A DNA stretch of 64,000 nt from an uncultured Paracoccaceae bacterium (GTDB lineage Bacteria > Pseudomonadota > Alphaproteobacteria > Rhodobacterales > Rhodobacteraceae), in the NCBI GenBank assembly GCA_947497985.1, contig CANMIX010000006.1, positions 186,001 to 250,000 of the forward strand. The letters run 5' to 3'. Position 1 is the stretch's first letter. Each line of letters opens with the position of its first letter. The position numbers and the translations under genes are program-made. Positions 1 through 8,411 of this stretch are shown here, one piece after another. The notes below the pieces were generated by a model. The model was not told where the DNA came from. It made no database searches and was given only the letters and a program-made list of their open reading frames with translations.

Positions 1-1194
1 GCGGACTTCAAAGTGCACATAGGGCGTGGGTTCCGCGCGCAGGGCAGCAATGGCCTGACCGCGGCGTACGGTGTCGCCTTTGTTGACTTCGATCTGGTCC
101 ACATTGGCATAGACCGTCAACACTTTGGGGTCATGGCGAATTACCACAATTGGGATGCCGTTTGAATCCTTAGTGATCGCAGCAACCGTGCCGGAATCGG
201 CCGCGCGGACCGTTGCACCTGCGGGGCCGGAAATGTCGATACCGTCGTTCGTGCCCTTGCTGTAGGTGCGGATGATCTTGCCTTGCACCGGATAGACCAT
301 CGCGGAATCTGGTGCTTGGGTGGGCGCGGGAACCTTGACCTCGGGGACGATTTCCGGCTTGGCGGCGGCAGGTTCCACTTTTTCATCTGGCAGCGGTTTG
401 GTTGAGCTGGGCGGGGTCGGCGTTGTGCTGCCGGCACCGGGAGCAGCTACGACTTGAACTTCGGGTGCAGGTTCCTGGTTCTCACGCTGGGGCGCGGGCT
501 GATCCTTGACCGGGATCAACAGGAATTGCCCCTCACGGATTGAGAAACTGCTGTTCAGCCCATTCCACTCTGCCAAAGATTTCACCGGCACCTGATAGAG
601 GCGCGAAATGGTAAAGGCGGTCTCACCCCGTTCCACCTTGTGCCGCACCGGTTCAGGTCCGGCCTGAACAACCGGCTTCGCTTGTGGTTTGGCGACCGGG
701 CGTGGCGTGGTCGGCGTGATCGATCCGGGATTGTCAGAGGCCAACGGCGCAGTCTCGATCGCTTGCCCGGCGAGGGCGGCGATATCAACACCACCGGGGG
801 CAACAACCTCGGACTGGGGCACGGTATCAGGGGCGCGGCGGGGCAGGGCGATCACCTCACCTCGGCGCAGGGTGTCGTTTGGTTGCATGCCGTTATACTG
901 GGCCAACTCGCCGACGGGCAGTCCGATCCGTGTCGCAACATCCGCCAATGTGTCACCGCGCTCAGCGACAGCGACCTGATAAGAGGGATAGCTGATCAAC
1001 CCACGCGCATCAGCCGTCGGGCGATTGGTGGTGGCGGTCTGTGCGGCAGGGGCGGTGCTGAACCCACCCACGCGGCCTCGTAGGTCGTAGTCCAGAGGCG
1101 AGCCGTCACAGGCGGCAAGCACCGACAGCAGAGCAAGGGCAGACGTGATGCGCAGGCCTGCGCCTCGTGTGTGGCGTGGGATGGTCACGGTCAT
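1..1194 (-). CDS. nlpD: NlpD-like lipoprotein, two LysM domains plus degenerate M23 (LytM) domain; 3' end cut by window
   Basis: Seen: 398 residues are visible and the gene runs off the left edge. A lipoprotein signal ends at LSVLAAC (Cys29). Two LysM repeats lie at about residues 72-118 and 185-228, then a Pro/Ala-rich linker, then an M23 domain from about residue 300. The first metal-binding histidine position reads NDGID (Asn316 where peptidases have His) and the HxH motif reads YVH (392-394). Known: E. coli NlpD also lacks the zinc ligands and activates the cell-wall amidase AmiC instead of cutting peptidoglycan. Inferred: an envelope amidase activator, anchored in a membrane by its lipid and bound to peptidoglycan through LysM. 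It is the third gene of a surE-pcm-nlpD run, the classic proteobacterial arrangement. The start at 1194 is the ATG directly before the signal peptide. Confidence 0.88.
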   Translation of the reverse strand, partial: MTVTIPRHTRGAGLRITSALALLSVLAACDGSPLDYDLRGRVGGFSTAPAAQTATTNRPTADARGLISYPSYQVAVAERGDTLADVATRIGLPVGELAQYNGMQPNDTLRRGEVIALPRRAPDTVPQSEVVAPGGVDIAALAGQAIETAPLASDNPGSITPTTPRPVAKPQAKPVVQAGPEPVRHKVERGETAFTISRLYQVPVKSLAEWNGLNSSFSIREGQFLLIPVKDQPAPQRENQEPAPEVQVVAAPGAGSTTPTPPSSTKPLPDEKVEPAAAKPEIVPEVKVPAPTQAPDSAMVYPVQGKIIRTYSKGTNDGIDISGPAGATVRAADSGTVAAITKDSNGIPIVVIRHDPKVLTVYANVDQIEVNKGDTVRRGQAIAALRAEPTPYVHFEVR

Positions 1195-1318
1195 CTTCGC
1201 TCTCCTCAAGTCACAGCTGAACCATTGCGGCGCTGCCGGATTGTTAACCCCATCTCTTGCTGCCGCGTTGCAACGTACAGATACGCGGCGCGACATATGG
1301 ATGGTATACATCAATTCA

Positions 1319-1969
1319 TTATGTCTCTTTGCCCAGTCCCTCAAGCAAAGGAACAAAGCGGACAGAGCGTAATTCGTCATATTCCAGCCCATCGGCGGTT
1401 TTATGCACACGAATAAGCGATTGAACGTGGTCAGACTGGCCGACGGGCAGCACCATTATGCCGCCGATCTTGAGCTGAGCCAACAGCGGGCTGGGTGGAT
1501 CTTCGGCTGCGGCGGTCACAATTATACGATCAAAGGGCGCTTGTTCCGGCATTCCATGTGATCCATCCCCCACCAAAGAGGTCAGATTGGAGATCGCAAG
1601 CTGGTCAAATACATCGCGCGCTTCGCGCACCAAACGGCTAAAGCGGTCGATCGTATACACCCGCCGGGCCAGCCGGGCCAGGATCGCCGCCTGATAACCA
1701 GAGCCGGTGCCCACCTCCAGAACGGTATCGCGCGGGCTCACCTGCAAGGCCTGGGTCATAATGCCAACCACCGACGGCTGCGAGATGGTCTGCCCGCAGG
1801 AAATTGGCAGCGGCATGTCCTCATAGGCGCGATCCGAAAACAATCCGCGTACAAACAGACCCCGGTCAATGGTTTCCATTGCTTCCAGAACGGTTTGCTC
1901 GGTCACGCCTTTTGAACGCAGCGCGAACAGGAATTGCATCTTTGTTTCTGGATCGGGACCTTGTGTCAT
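1319..1969 (-). CDS. pcm: Protein-L-isoaspartate O-methyltransferase
   Basis: 216 residues, the usual family length. The S-adenosylmethionine motif [16 protein letters not shown] lies at about residues 83-98 and is preceded by the family's [13 protein letters not shown] segment. The enzyme methylates isoaspartyl residues formed by protein ageing and so starts their repair in the cytoplasm. Its ATG overlaps the surE stop by 4 bases (ATGA, 1966-1969), so the two are translationally coupled. About 124 bp separate it from the nlpD start downstream. Confidence 0.95.
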   Translation of the reverse strand: MTQGPDPETKMQFLFALRSKGVTEQTVLEAMETIDRGLFVRGLFSDRAYEDMPLPISCGQTISQPSVVGIMTQALQVSPRDTVLEVGTGSGYQAAILARLARRVYTIDRFSRLVREARDVFDQLAISNLTSLVGDGSHGMPEQAPFDRIIVTAAAEDPPSPLLAQLKIGGIMVLPVGQSDHVQSLIRVHKTADGLEYDELRSVRFVPLLEGLGKET

Positions 1970-2748
1970 TCTACCGCCTGAAATGCGTCCAGAACATCAT
2001 GCGCGGTCAGATCCGCCCGCATCGGCGTGATCGAGACAAAGCCCGCCAGATTGGAAGCCGCATCACTGCCAGGCGCTGTGTCGGCCCGTTGATCACCACC
2101 TTTGATCCAAGTGTAATGGCGCCCATTGGGCGAGATAGAATTTTCGGCACTAAACCGTGTACCCTTACGCAGCCCTTGAGCCGCAAATCGTGTCCCCTTG
2201 ACATCAGCGGCGGCAACCGGCGGGAAGTTGATGTTGTAAAACAGCTGATAGGCGCTGCTGTTTGCAGGCGCGGCCTTAAGAACCTTTTGAATGGCGGCGG
2301 CACCATGGGCTGCGGCTGCTTCAAAAGGGTTGTCCAAATCTTTGTTTTCGGGACCAAAATACTGTGACAGGGCAAAGGAGGGGACCCCTTGCAACGCGCC
2401 CTCCAAAGCCGCACCTAGCGTCCCGGAATAAAGCGCATTTTCAGCGGAGTTATTGCCCCGATTGACGCCCGACAGGATCAGATCTGGCGTCCGATCTTTC
2501 AGCACATTGTGCAACCCCGCCAATACGCAATCAGCCGGAGAGCCTTCGGCCGCATAACGGCGCGGTGCCTGTTCGGAAATCATGAACGGGCGGGTATAGC
2601 TGATGCAATGCCCAACACCCGATTGTTCAAACGCGGGCGCGACCGTCCAGACTTCGCCGGTATCGCCTGCAATGGTCTGTGCGATCTCGCTCAGGACTTG
2701 CAGGCCCTCGGCGTTGATGCCGTCGTCATTGGTGATCAAAATGCGCAT
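1966..2748 (-). CDS. surE: 5'/3'-nucleotidase SurE
   Basis: 260 residues. The N-terminus [15 protein letters not shown] carries the metal-binding Asp-Asp pair, and SGVNRGNN near residue 95 is the second metal and substrate motif. The family consists of metal-dependent phosphatases acting on nucleoside 5'- and 3'-monophosphates, linked to stationary-phase survival. It is the first gene of the surE-pcm-nlpD group; the 163 bp upstream, to the SDR gene, would hold the promoter. No promoter boxes were recognised with confidence. Confidence 0.95.
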   Translation of the reverse strand: MRILITNDDGINAEGLQVLSEIAQTIAGDTGEVWTVAPAFEQSGVGHCISYTRPFMISEQAPRRYAAEGSPADCVLAGLHNVLKDRTPDLILSGVNRGNNSAENALYSGTLGAALEGALQGVPSFALSQYFGPENKDLDNPFEAAAAHGAAAIQKVLKAAPANSSAYQLFYNINFPPVAAADVKGTRFAAQGLRKGTRFSAENSISPNGRHYTWIKGGDQRADTAPGSDAASNLAGFVSITPMRADLTAHDVLDAFQAVE

Positions 2749-2911
2749 GTCTTACCCTGCGTTGCGTCGTTGCCATTGTGAATATGGCCAACGTCGCAAC
2801 GGGGCAAGAGGCTGCGTGCGTCAAGGGGGTGGAATGCGTCTCGCGGGTTTCACCTGTCCGGACAATCGGGTGATAATGCACAGGCAATCGGCGCAACCGG
2901 CTGGTCGATTT

Positions 2912-3559
2912 TTACTCCGCCAGTAGCGCGGGCAGCAGGCGGGCGGCTTCTGACTGCGGTGCGGCAAGGCCGTCGCGGTCTTCGCCGGGATAGAACCGAG
3001 CGCGGGTGGCTGTGGGCATGGGCTTGGGAGAAAGGATCTCCACCTTGGGGCCGGTGCGTTCGCTTTCGTCCTGCCAACTGCGCACCAACGCCATCTGCGC
3101 GGCTTTACTCGCGCCATAGGCGCCAAAGAACTTCTCACCAGCGCGCGGATCGTCAAAGAACACCGCCTGGCCAGCCTGCCCCAAAAGAGGCGCGACATAG
3201 GTGATCAAAAGTGAGGTCGCCGTGGCATTGACCGCAACGCTTTTTTCCCAATCTTTGGGGGCTACGAAATTTGCAGGGCTCAAAGGTGCTGCATGGATGG
3301 CGCAATGAACCCACAGATCCAGACTGCCCCAGCGGTCGTGAATACCGCGGCACAGCGTGGCCATGGCGTCCGGCACTGTGACGTCCATCGGTGCCAGGGT
3401 GGCGCTGCCGCCCTTTGCCTGGATGCGGTCATCCAGCTCTTCCAAGGCGCCAGCCGTCCGTCCAACGGCGACAATGTGATGGGTCGGGGCAAGCGCCTCG
3501 GCAAATGCGGCCCCAAGGCCACGCGACGCACCGGTGATCAAAGCAAGTTTCTGTGTCAT
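2912..3559 (-). CDS. Short-chain dehydrogenase/reductase
   Basis: 215 residues. The nucleotide-binding GASRGLG motif lies at residues 10-16 and the catalytic YGASK (YxxxK) at about 148-152, so it is a classical SDR. The usual NNAG motif is replaced by WVHCAIHAA and the expected catalytic Ser stretch reads AVFFDDPRAG, so the catalytic serine may be missing. The substrate cannot be told from sequence. It is a single gene upstream of surE in the same direction, about 163 bp away. Confidence 0.85.
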   Translation of the reverse strand: MTQKLALITGASRGLGAAFAEALAPTHHIVAVGRTAGALEELDDRIQAKGGSATLAPMDVTVPDAMATLCRGIHDRWGSLDLWVHCAIHAAPLSPANFVAPKDWEKSVAVNATATSLLITYVAPLLGQAGQAVFFDDPRAGEKFFGAYGASKAAQMALVRSWQDESERTGPKVEILSPKPMPTATRARFYPGEDRDGLAAPQSEAARLLPALLAE

Positions 3560-3615
3560 ACCGCTTTCTTGCGGTGCCAGGCTGGCAGGGTCAAGAGGGC
3601 GTGTGTGGCCTGCGA

Positions 3616-3999
3616 CTAACCGCCGGGGATTTGCAACCGCTGTGTTTCACCGCCTCGTTGCAGCAACAGACCTTTGTCGTCGATGGCCACCACCTGACCT
3701 GACGCCACCCGGCTGCCGTTTCTCACCCGTCGCACCCGACCACTGTTGGTGCGCACCAAGGCCTCGGGGGAGGACGCGGCGCCAAAAATGCCGATCAAGA
3801 CGGTACCACCTGTCGGCAGCGCATCTGATTGTGTCGCGGTCTGCGCCACATGGTTTGATGTTTTTTCAACTGTGCTGTTTGAACCCATCGTGGGATTACC
3901 TGTGCCTCTTGTACGGATGCCTGTGCCTTTCAAACCGAAAGAGCCAAGCGAAGAGGCGCAGCTAGCAGCGGTGGCCGCTAAGGGAAAGGGCAGGGGCAA
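3616..3999 (-). CDS. Hypothetical protein with PilP/GspC-like C-terminal segment
   Basis: 127 residues. The N-terminal third is low-complexity Ser/Thr/Gly with a weak hydrophobic start (PLPFPLAATAASC), possibly a poor signal peptide. The C-terminal half reads TVLIGIFGAASSPEALV, then RVRRVRNGSRVASGQVV, ending in a short beta-rich LLLQRGGETQRLQIPGG. This pattern (ligand-like strand, basic loop, AI/VAIDD turn) resembles the HR-like domain of GspC and PilP secretion proteins, but there are no secretion genes nearby. The resemblance is an inference; the start is uncertain. Confidence 0.6.
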   Translation of the reverse strand: MPLPFPLAATAASCASSLGSFGLKGTGIRTRGTGNPTMGSNSTVEKTSNHVAQTATQSDALPTGGTVLIGIFGAASSPEALVRTNSGRVRRVRNGSRVASGQVVAIDDKGLLLQRGGETQRLQIPGG

Positions 4000-4108
4000 A
4001 GCTGTGCAAAGAACCGCTTGCGCGCCTGCGCATCGGCAGCGGATTTATGCGTGTTTTGCAATATTTTGACCGCGCCGCCTTGAATTCACAGCCAAGGGGG
4101 AGCGGCGA

Positions 4109-4672
4109 TCAGGCATCATACAAGAGGGACGGCAGGTCGTGCCCATAGGCATAAAGCATTTCCAGCAGGTCCTCGAACTCCAATCCGCGCTGCTGCAGCG
4201 TGTAGAGCGAATGCGAAGTTTCAACCACGTCCAGGTCGGGGTACTGCCCATCACCGCGCGGTTGGATCTTGGCGGCTGGTGGCTGTCCTTCATGCAAGGG
4301 AATGGTATTGGCGAGCCAGGCCGGACGGCTGCCCATTGTATCGATCTCTCCCATATCCAGCAGGGAGTGGTAGTCGTGGAAATCATCCGCCGTGACGCTG
4401 GCCCAGGTGCCCAGTATGAATTCGGCACCACCTGCATTGTTAATCGGCAAGGCCAGAACCGCACGTAGGAAATGTAGATCTCCGATGCGGCAGAAATCTT
4501 CGGTCAGCACGTCACCAGCTTCTGTCAAAACGGCGGAGTTATCCTGCACGATATGCTCGTCGCTGCAGATGTCCGGCCGGTCACAAGACAGGCTGATAAG
4601 CTGCGCAAACGTGGCTCCGCAGCAACGACAGGTGCGTTGAGACGTCAAAAGCCTGGCAAGATGCGGATCCAA
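4109..4672 (-). CDS. DUF2199 domain protein
   Basis: 187 residues. It opens with a cysteine-rich element (CRCCGATFAQLISLSC, then a further Cys), the probable zinc-binding start of DUF2199, and continues with FCRIGDLHFLRAVLALPI, a segment typical of that family. Function unknown. The start is a TTG at 4672, chosen because AGGA sits 7 bases upstream; no ATG gives the Cys motif. It lies downstream of purF on the same strand, but the strong terminator at 4700-4735 separates the two. Confidence 0.8.
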   Translation of the reverse strand: MDPHLARLLTSQRTCRCCGATFAQLISLSCDRPDICSDEHIVQDNSAVLTEAGDVLTEDFCRIGDLHFLRAVLALPINNAGGAEFILGTWASVTADDFHDYHSLLDMGEIDTMGSRPAWLANTIPLHEGQPPAAKIQPRGDGQYPDLDVVETSHSLYTLQQRGLEFEDLLEMLYAYGHDLPSLLYDA

Positions 4673-4699
4673 ATGACGTTCCTGACTGCACGGTGACCA

Positions 4700-4735
4700 A
4701 AGAAAAAGACGCTGATGCGGAGACCAGCGTCTTTG
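4700..4735 (-). terminator. Rho-independent terminator of purF
   Basis: Perfect 10-bp stem AAAGACGCTG / CAGCGTCTTT (4705-4714 and 4725-4734) with a 10-base loop. Read on the minus strand it is followed by TTTTTCTTT. It lies about 70 bp past the purF stop. Confidence 0.85.
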
Positions 4736-4806
4736 ATGAACTGATTTGGCGGCGTCTTACGCTGCCGGGCGGCAAAGTTCAAACAGCTAGTTTGCACCCA
4801 GCCAGC

Positions 4807-6327
4807 TTACCCTGACGCTACTTGGCCTTTGTTCCAGGATGAGCCGGATTTCGGCATATCCTTGATCTTGGCACTGACGCGGGTACTGTTTTCGAGCCCG
4901 TCCAGATACTCGCTGGTGACACCGGTGATGTAATTGCCGTCAAAACAGGAACAGTCAAAGCCTTCGATTTCGGAATTACCTTCTTTGGCAGCCCAAATCA
5001 GATCTTCCAGCTTTTGATAGAACAGCGCATCCGCACCAAGCTCTTCGCGGATTTCCTCGATCTCAAGACCGTTGGCGATCAGTTCGTGTTTTGTTGGCAT
5101 ATCGATGCCATAGACGTTCGGGTATTTCACCGGCGGAGAGGCCGAGGCGATATAGACCTTCTTGGCCCCGGCATCACGGCACATCTCGACGATCTTTTTG
5201 ATGGTATTGCCGCGCACGATGGAATCGTCGATCAGCAAAACGTTCAGCCCCTTCATCTCAAGCGGGATCGCGTTCAGCTTGCGGCGCACGGATTTCTTAC
5301 GTTCTTGCTGACCGGGCATGATAAAGGTCCGGCCGACATAGCGGTTCTTGACTAGTGCTTCGCGGTAGCGGATGCCGGTGGCATTGGCCACTTCCAACGC
5401 CACGGGACGGGCAGAATCCGGCACCGGAATGATGCTGTCGATTTCCAGACCTGAATCCTTGATCTGTTGCGCCAGCGCCTGACCCATACGCAGCTGTGTC
5501 TTATAGACCGACACGCCGTCCAGCATCGAATCCGGACGCGCCAGATAAACATATTCAAAAATACAGGGGTTCAGCTTGCCCTCAACCGCCTGATGGCAAT
5601 GCATATTGCCGTCCAGATCGATCAGGATCGCTTCACCCGGTTTGACGTCGCGGATCTTCTCAAATCCGTTGATGCCAAAGGCCACGTCTTCAGACGCAAA
5701 GGCATAGTCATCGCCGTCACCGGATGCCTTGCGGGTCGCGACAGACAGGGGGCGAATGCCATTGGGGTCGCGGAAAGCCAGCATGCCGACACCTGCGATC
5801 ATGCAGATCACGGAATAGGCACCTTGCACCCGTTCCATTGTCATTTTTACACCGGCAAAAATATTGCGGATCGGTTCAGCGTTGCCGTTGACCTTAATTG
5901 CATCAGCAACCTTGTCGGCCAAAACGTTCAGCAGAATCTCAGAATCCGACGTCGTACGCAGATGGCGGCTGTATTTGGCGGTCACTTTTTCGCGTTGTTC
6001 GGCTGTATTGGTGATATTGCCGTTGTGCACCAGATAAATGCCGTAGGGCGCGTTCACAAAGAACGGCTGCGCCTCAGATGCAGAGAGCGATCCCGCCGTA
6101 GGGTAGCGCACATGGCCCATGCCAATTTTGCCAGTCAGCGTGTCTGCATCATCGGGGCCAAAGACATCTTTGACCAAACCGTTGGCCTTGCGCTCGCGAA
6201 AGAATTCACCGGTGTAGGTGACAATACCGGATGCATCCTGGCCTCGGTGCTGCAACATCAGCAGACCATCGTAGATCTCCGCGAAGACATCCGAGTCCCG
6301 GTTTGCGATTCCCAAAATCCCGCACAT
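4807..6327 (-). CDS. purF: Amidophosphoribosyltransferase (PurF)
   Basis: 506 residues. It begins MCGILGI, so Cys2 becomes the N-terminal nucleophile of the glutaminase domain directly after Met removal, with no propeptide. The glutaminase motifs MGHVRYPTAG and YGIYLVHNGNI follow. The C-terminal phosphoribosyltransferase half contains the PRPP loop VLLIDDSIVRGNT. It catalyses the first committed step of de novo purine synthesis. The CX-rich tail (GFDCSCFDGNYITG) matches the usual PurF ending. Own promoter expected in the 408-bp gap upstream; no purine riboswitch or PurR box was recognised. Confidence 0.97.
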   Translation of the reverse strand: MCGILGIANRDSDVFAEIYDGLLMLQHRGQDASGIVTYTGEFFRERKANGLVKDVFGPDDADTLTGKIGMGHVRYPTAGSLSASEAQPFFVNAPYGIYLVHNGNITNTAEQREKVTAKYSRHLRTTSDSEILLNVLADKVADAIKVNGNAEPIRNIFAGVKMTMERVQGAYSVICMIAGVGMLAFRDPNGIRPLSVATRKASGDGDDYAFASEDVAFGINGFEKIRDVKPGEAILIDLDGNMHCHQAVEGKLNPCIFEYVYLARPDSMLDGVSVYKTQLRMGQALAQQIKDSGLEIDSIIPVPDSARPVALEVANATGIRYREALVKNRYVGRTFIMPGQQERKKSVRRKLNAIPLEMKGLNVLLIDDSIVRGNTIKKIVEMCRDAGAKKVYIASASPPVKYPNVYGIDMPTKHELIANGLEIEEIREELGADALFYQKLEDLIWAAKEGNSEIEGFDCSCFDGNYITGVTSEYLDGLENSTRVSAKIKDMPKSGSSWNKGQVASG

Positions 6328-6735
6328 AGAATGGCTCCATTTCCACTTTGGCGTTGCTGTTCGTTGCGTCGTTGTCGTCGGTGTTTGAACCGCGGCGCTG
6401 GTTTGCCGCGGCGTGCCTAGCCGATGGCGGCCCGATTGTCCAAGCCTGCATTTGCGAAACTATCTGAAAAATTAACACCACAGGGATCGAAACCGCACAA
6501 AGCTGACGAGATCCGTCCGCAGCACAGAGGGTAAGCAGGCAGCAACCGCAGCATCAGCAAGGGGTTCGGCTCCGAATCCAAAAAAGGTGACGTGCCTTCA
6601 CATAGAACGAAAGCGGCCCGCTGTCATCAAAGGATCACATTAGAAAGCAAGGCCCGACACGGGTTACTCCGGTCGAGCCTTGAAAATATTCATGTATAGA
6701 GGGTGCGCCTGCAAAACCGTTCGCGACAAGGTGTC
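6328..6735. other. Intergenic region between the Hint-domain gene and purF
   Basis: 408 bp without a convincing reading frame. The right end holds a possible terminator (6649-6681). The left part must carry the purF promoter, but no clear -35/-10 pair or regulator site could be picked out. Confidence 0.5.
6649..6681 (-). terminator. Possible terminator of the Hint-domain gene
   Basis: Arms AAGGCCCGAC (6649-6658) and GTCGAGCCTT (6672-6681) pair with one mismatch. On the minus strand it is followed by GCTTTC, a weak U-tract. Confidence 0.45.
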
Positions 6736-7440
6736 TTAGGCCGCTAGATCGACGCTGTTGGAAAAGCTCAGCTGACGCAGCCACAAGGGGAGGTCCAGCG
6801 TGTGAGACGCGGCTTGTTCCACAATTTCCGAGGCTTCTGGCAGGCTGCGCTGTTGCGAGGTGGCCACCAGTTCACGGGTCTCGGTCAGGGACAGTTTCCA
6901 AAAGGCGCTGTCGTCTGTGCTGTCGTCCGGTACATGCAAAAGCATGCCGCACTCGCTCCAGATCAGCTCTTCTTCGGCAAAGGACACGTGGATGCGGGCC
7001 AGACGCTGGGGCATCGCAGGGGTGATCCCGTTGAACCCGGCCAGGGAGACCAGTTTCGCCAAAACCACAGGCACGTCAAACAGCTGTTCCGCGGTCTCTT
7101 CATCCAAAGCGATCACTTGATCGGATGGCAGATCCATATCGCGATCGTTGCCCAACGCGCCGGCCGGAACATGCATCATCGGAGTAAGGCGTGGCACTGA
7201 GTGCTTAACCGCCACAACTTCCTGACATCCACCATCAAAGGTGTAGACCATGTCACCGGCCTTCAACTGGCGCGCCTGGCGAAAGCCGTTCTCTGTCTCG
7301 ACCAGCGCGTGAGGCAGCAGACCGCCTGTCCGAGGGCGAGGTGTTGCGGATGGCGTGATCTCAAACAAAGAGGCAGGCAGATCGGATGCAATTTCAACCG
7401 GCTGGTGATTTGCGAATGCGTTAAAATGATCGAGAAACAT
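6736..7440 (-). CDS. Hint-domain (hedgehog/intein-type) protein, probably inactive for splicing
   Basis: 234 residues. Residues about 39-75 (GGLLPHALVETENG, then LKAGDMVYTFDGG) match the start of the bacterial Hint_2 fold, in which an N-terminal Cys or Ser normally begins the domain (for example CFTPGT). Here that position is Gly/Leu, so self-cleavage seems impossible. The rest is acidic, ending in a hydrophobic LDLPLWLRQLSF segment. No signal peptide. Such proteins are common in roseobacters; their role is unknown. GGGA sits 7 bases before the ATG. The promoter region carries a perfect CtrA-type site (7678-7692), suggesting cell-cycle or motility-linked control. Confidence 0.75.
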   Translation of the reverse strand: MFLDHFNAFANHQPVEIASDLPASLFEITPSATPRPRTGGLLPHALVETENGFRQARQLKAGDMVYTFDGGCQEVVAVKHSVPRLTPMMHVPAGALGNDRDMDLPSDQVIALDEETAEQLFDVPVVLAKLVSLAGFNGITPAMPQRLARIHVSFAEEELIWSECGMLLHVPDDSTDDSAFWKLSLTETRELVATSQQRSLPEASEIVEQAASHTLDLPLWLRQLSFSNSVDLAA

Positions 7441-7654
7441 GTGATGTCCCTTTTGCCTGCTCGTGCACGTTTTTGTGTTGAGCCCATGTGGCTGTCGAAT
7501 TGGGCCGAAAATGGGGCAGGCTTGGGGCCAATTTGGAAATTGTTCAGATTTATGTGAAAATGACGTGATTTTAGGGGTTTTTGTTAACCTTTCTTACCAA
7601 AATCGGCGGGAAAATTAACAGATTTAGCTGCGAAGCACCTGTGGGCAACCTAGA

Positions 7655-7674
7655 TTCAGAATCGCGATTCTGAA
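7655..7674. promoter_or_regulatory. 20-bp perfect palindrome
   Basis: TTCAGAATCGCGATTCTGAA is fully self-complementary, with no loop, so it looks like a dimer-binding operator and not a terminator. The regulator is not identified. Confidence 0.6.
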
Positions 7675-7677
7675 GTG

Positions 7678-7692
7678 TTAACAAAGGGTTAA
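7678..7692. promoter_or_regulatory. CtrA binding site (TTAA-N7-TTAA)
   Basis: TTAACAAAGGGTTAA matches the alphaproteobacterial CtrA consensus exactly. It lies 238 bp upstream of the Hint-domain start and just after the 20-bp palindrome. Confidence 0.6.
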
Positions 7693-7758
7693 TTGTTTGC
7701 CTAGGCGTTAACGGGGGTTAATCAAACCTGTGTGTAACTCTGTGAATGATTGAAACAA

Positions 7759-7784
7759 TAAAAAAGGGCGCCTAATTGGCGCCC
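7759..7784 (-). terminator. Rho-independent terminator of cvpA
   Basis: GGGCGCC / GGCGCCC stem (7766-7772 and 7778-7784) with a 5-base loop. It is followed on the minus strand by TTTTTTATT, about 35 bp past the cvpA stop. Confidence 0.85.
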
Positions 7785-7818
7785 GATTTCATGCAATCTG
7801 ATGTTTCAGCCCTTTGCG

Positions 7819-8373
7819 TTATTCTTCGCAGTGGCCCATCAGGGTTTCATATTTGCCAGTAATCCAACCCAACGCTTCTTCGGGGTTGCGGTCTTCGACC
7901 TTGCCGATCAGACGCTCAAACACAACCGCCGAGCGGCTGTCGTCGACCATGGCAAAGCTTTGGCCGGTGATAACCACATTATAAAGGAAGAAGGCGATGG
8001 TGACCAAAAGGATGCCACGCAGAACGCCAAAGAAAAATCCGAACCCCTGGTCGATCCCGCCCAGTGCAGAACGTTGCACCAACGCAGAAAACAGCGGTGT
8101 GAAAAATGAAACAATAATAAGCGCGACCGCAAGCACGGCAAAAAACGCGCCAATCAACGACAATTCACAACTGTCAGACAGGAACTCGCCAACCACCGGG
8201 ATTTCGGCCATCAAAGGTTCTGCCTGCGGCGCAAAAATAAACGCCAAGATTGCCGCCGCGATCCAACCCGCGATTGCCATAGCTTCACGCACGAAACCGC
8301 GCGAGTACGCAAGCAAAGCAGATATTACAATTACCAGGGCTACAACCCCGTCGACTATGGTGAAATCTTCCAT
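7819..8373 (-). CDS. cvpA: CvpA family inner-membrane protein
   Basis: 184 residues with four predicted hydrophobic segments (about 8-25, 30-48, 67-90, 105-128). The N-terminal VDGVVALVIVISALLAYSRG and the following REAM..GWIAA match the CvpA/colicin V production family. In E. coli the gene sits directly upstream of purF; here purF lies downstream, with the Hint-domain gene in between. Proposed roles in the family concern envelope homeostasis, not colicin itself. It follows radA by 38 bp on the same strand; it ends at a strong terminator. Confidence 0.9.
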   Translation of the reverse strand: MEDFTIVDGVVALVIVISALLAYSRGFVREAMAIAGWIAAAILAFIFAPQAEPLMAEIPVVGEFLSDSCELSLIGAFFAVLAVALIIVSFFTPLFSALVQRSALGGIDQGFGFFFGVLRGILLVTIAFFLYNVVITGQSFAMVDDSRSAVVFERLIGKVEDRNPEEALGWITGKYETLMGHCEE

Positions 8374-8411
8374 GTCCCTCGCCTGTTCTTGCGCGATTAA
8401 AATTTGCGACT

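Larger units (their letters stand above)
7441..7758. promoter_or_regulatory. AT-rich control region upstream of the Hint-domain gene
   Basis: About 320 bp, clearly richer in A+T than the neighbours. It holds several GTTAA/TTAAC words, one perfect TTAA-N7-TTAA, a near miss with N6 spacing at 7708-7721, and a 20-bp perfect palindrome. It contains no gene. Confidence 0.6.
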
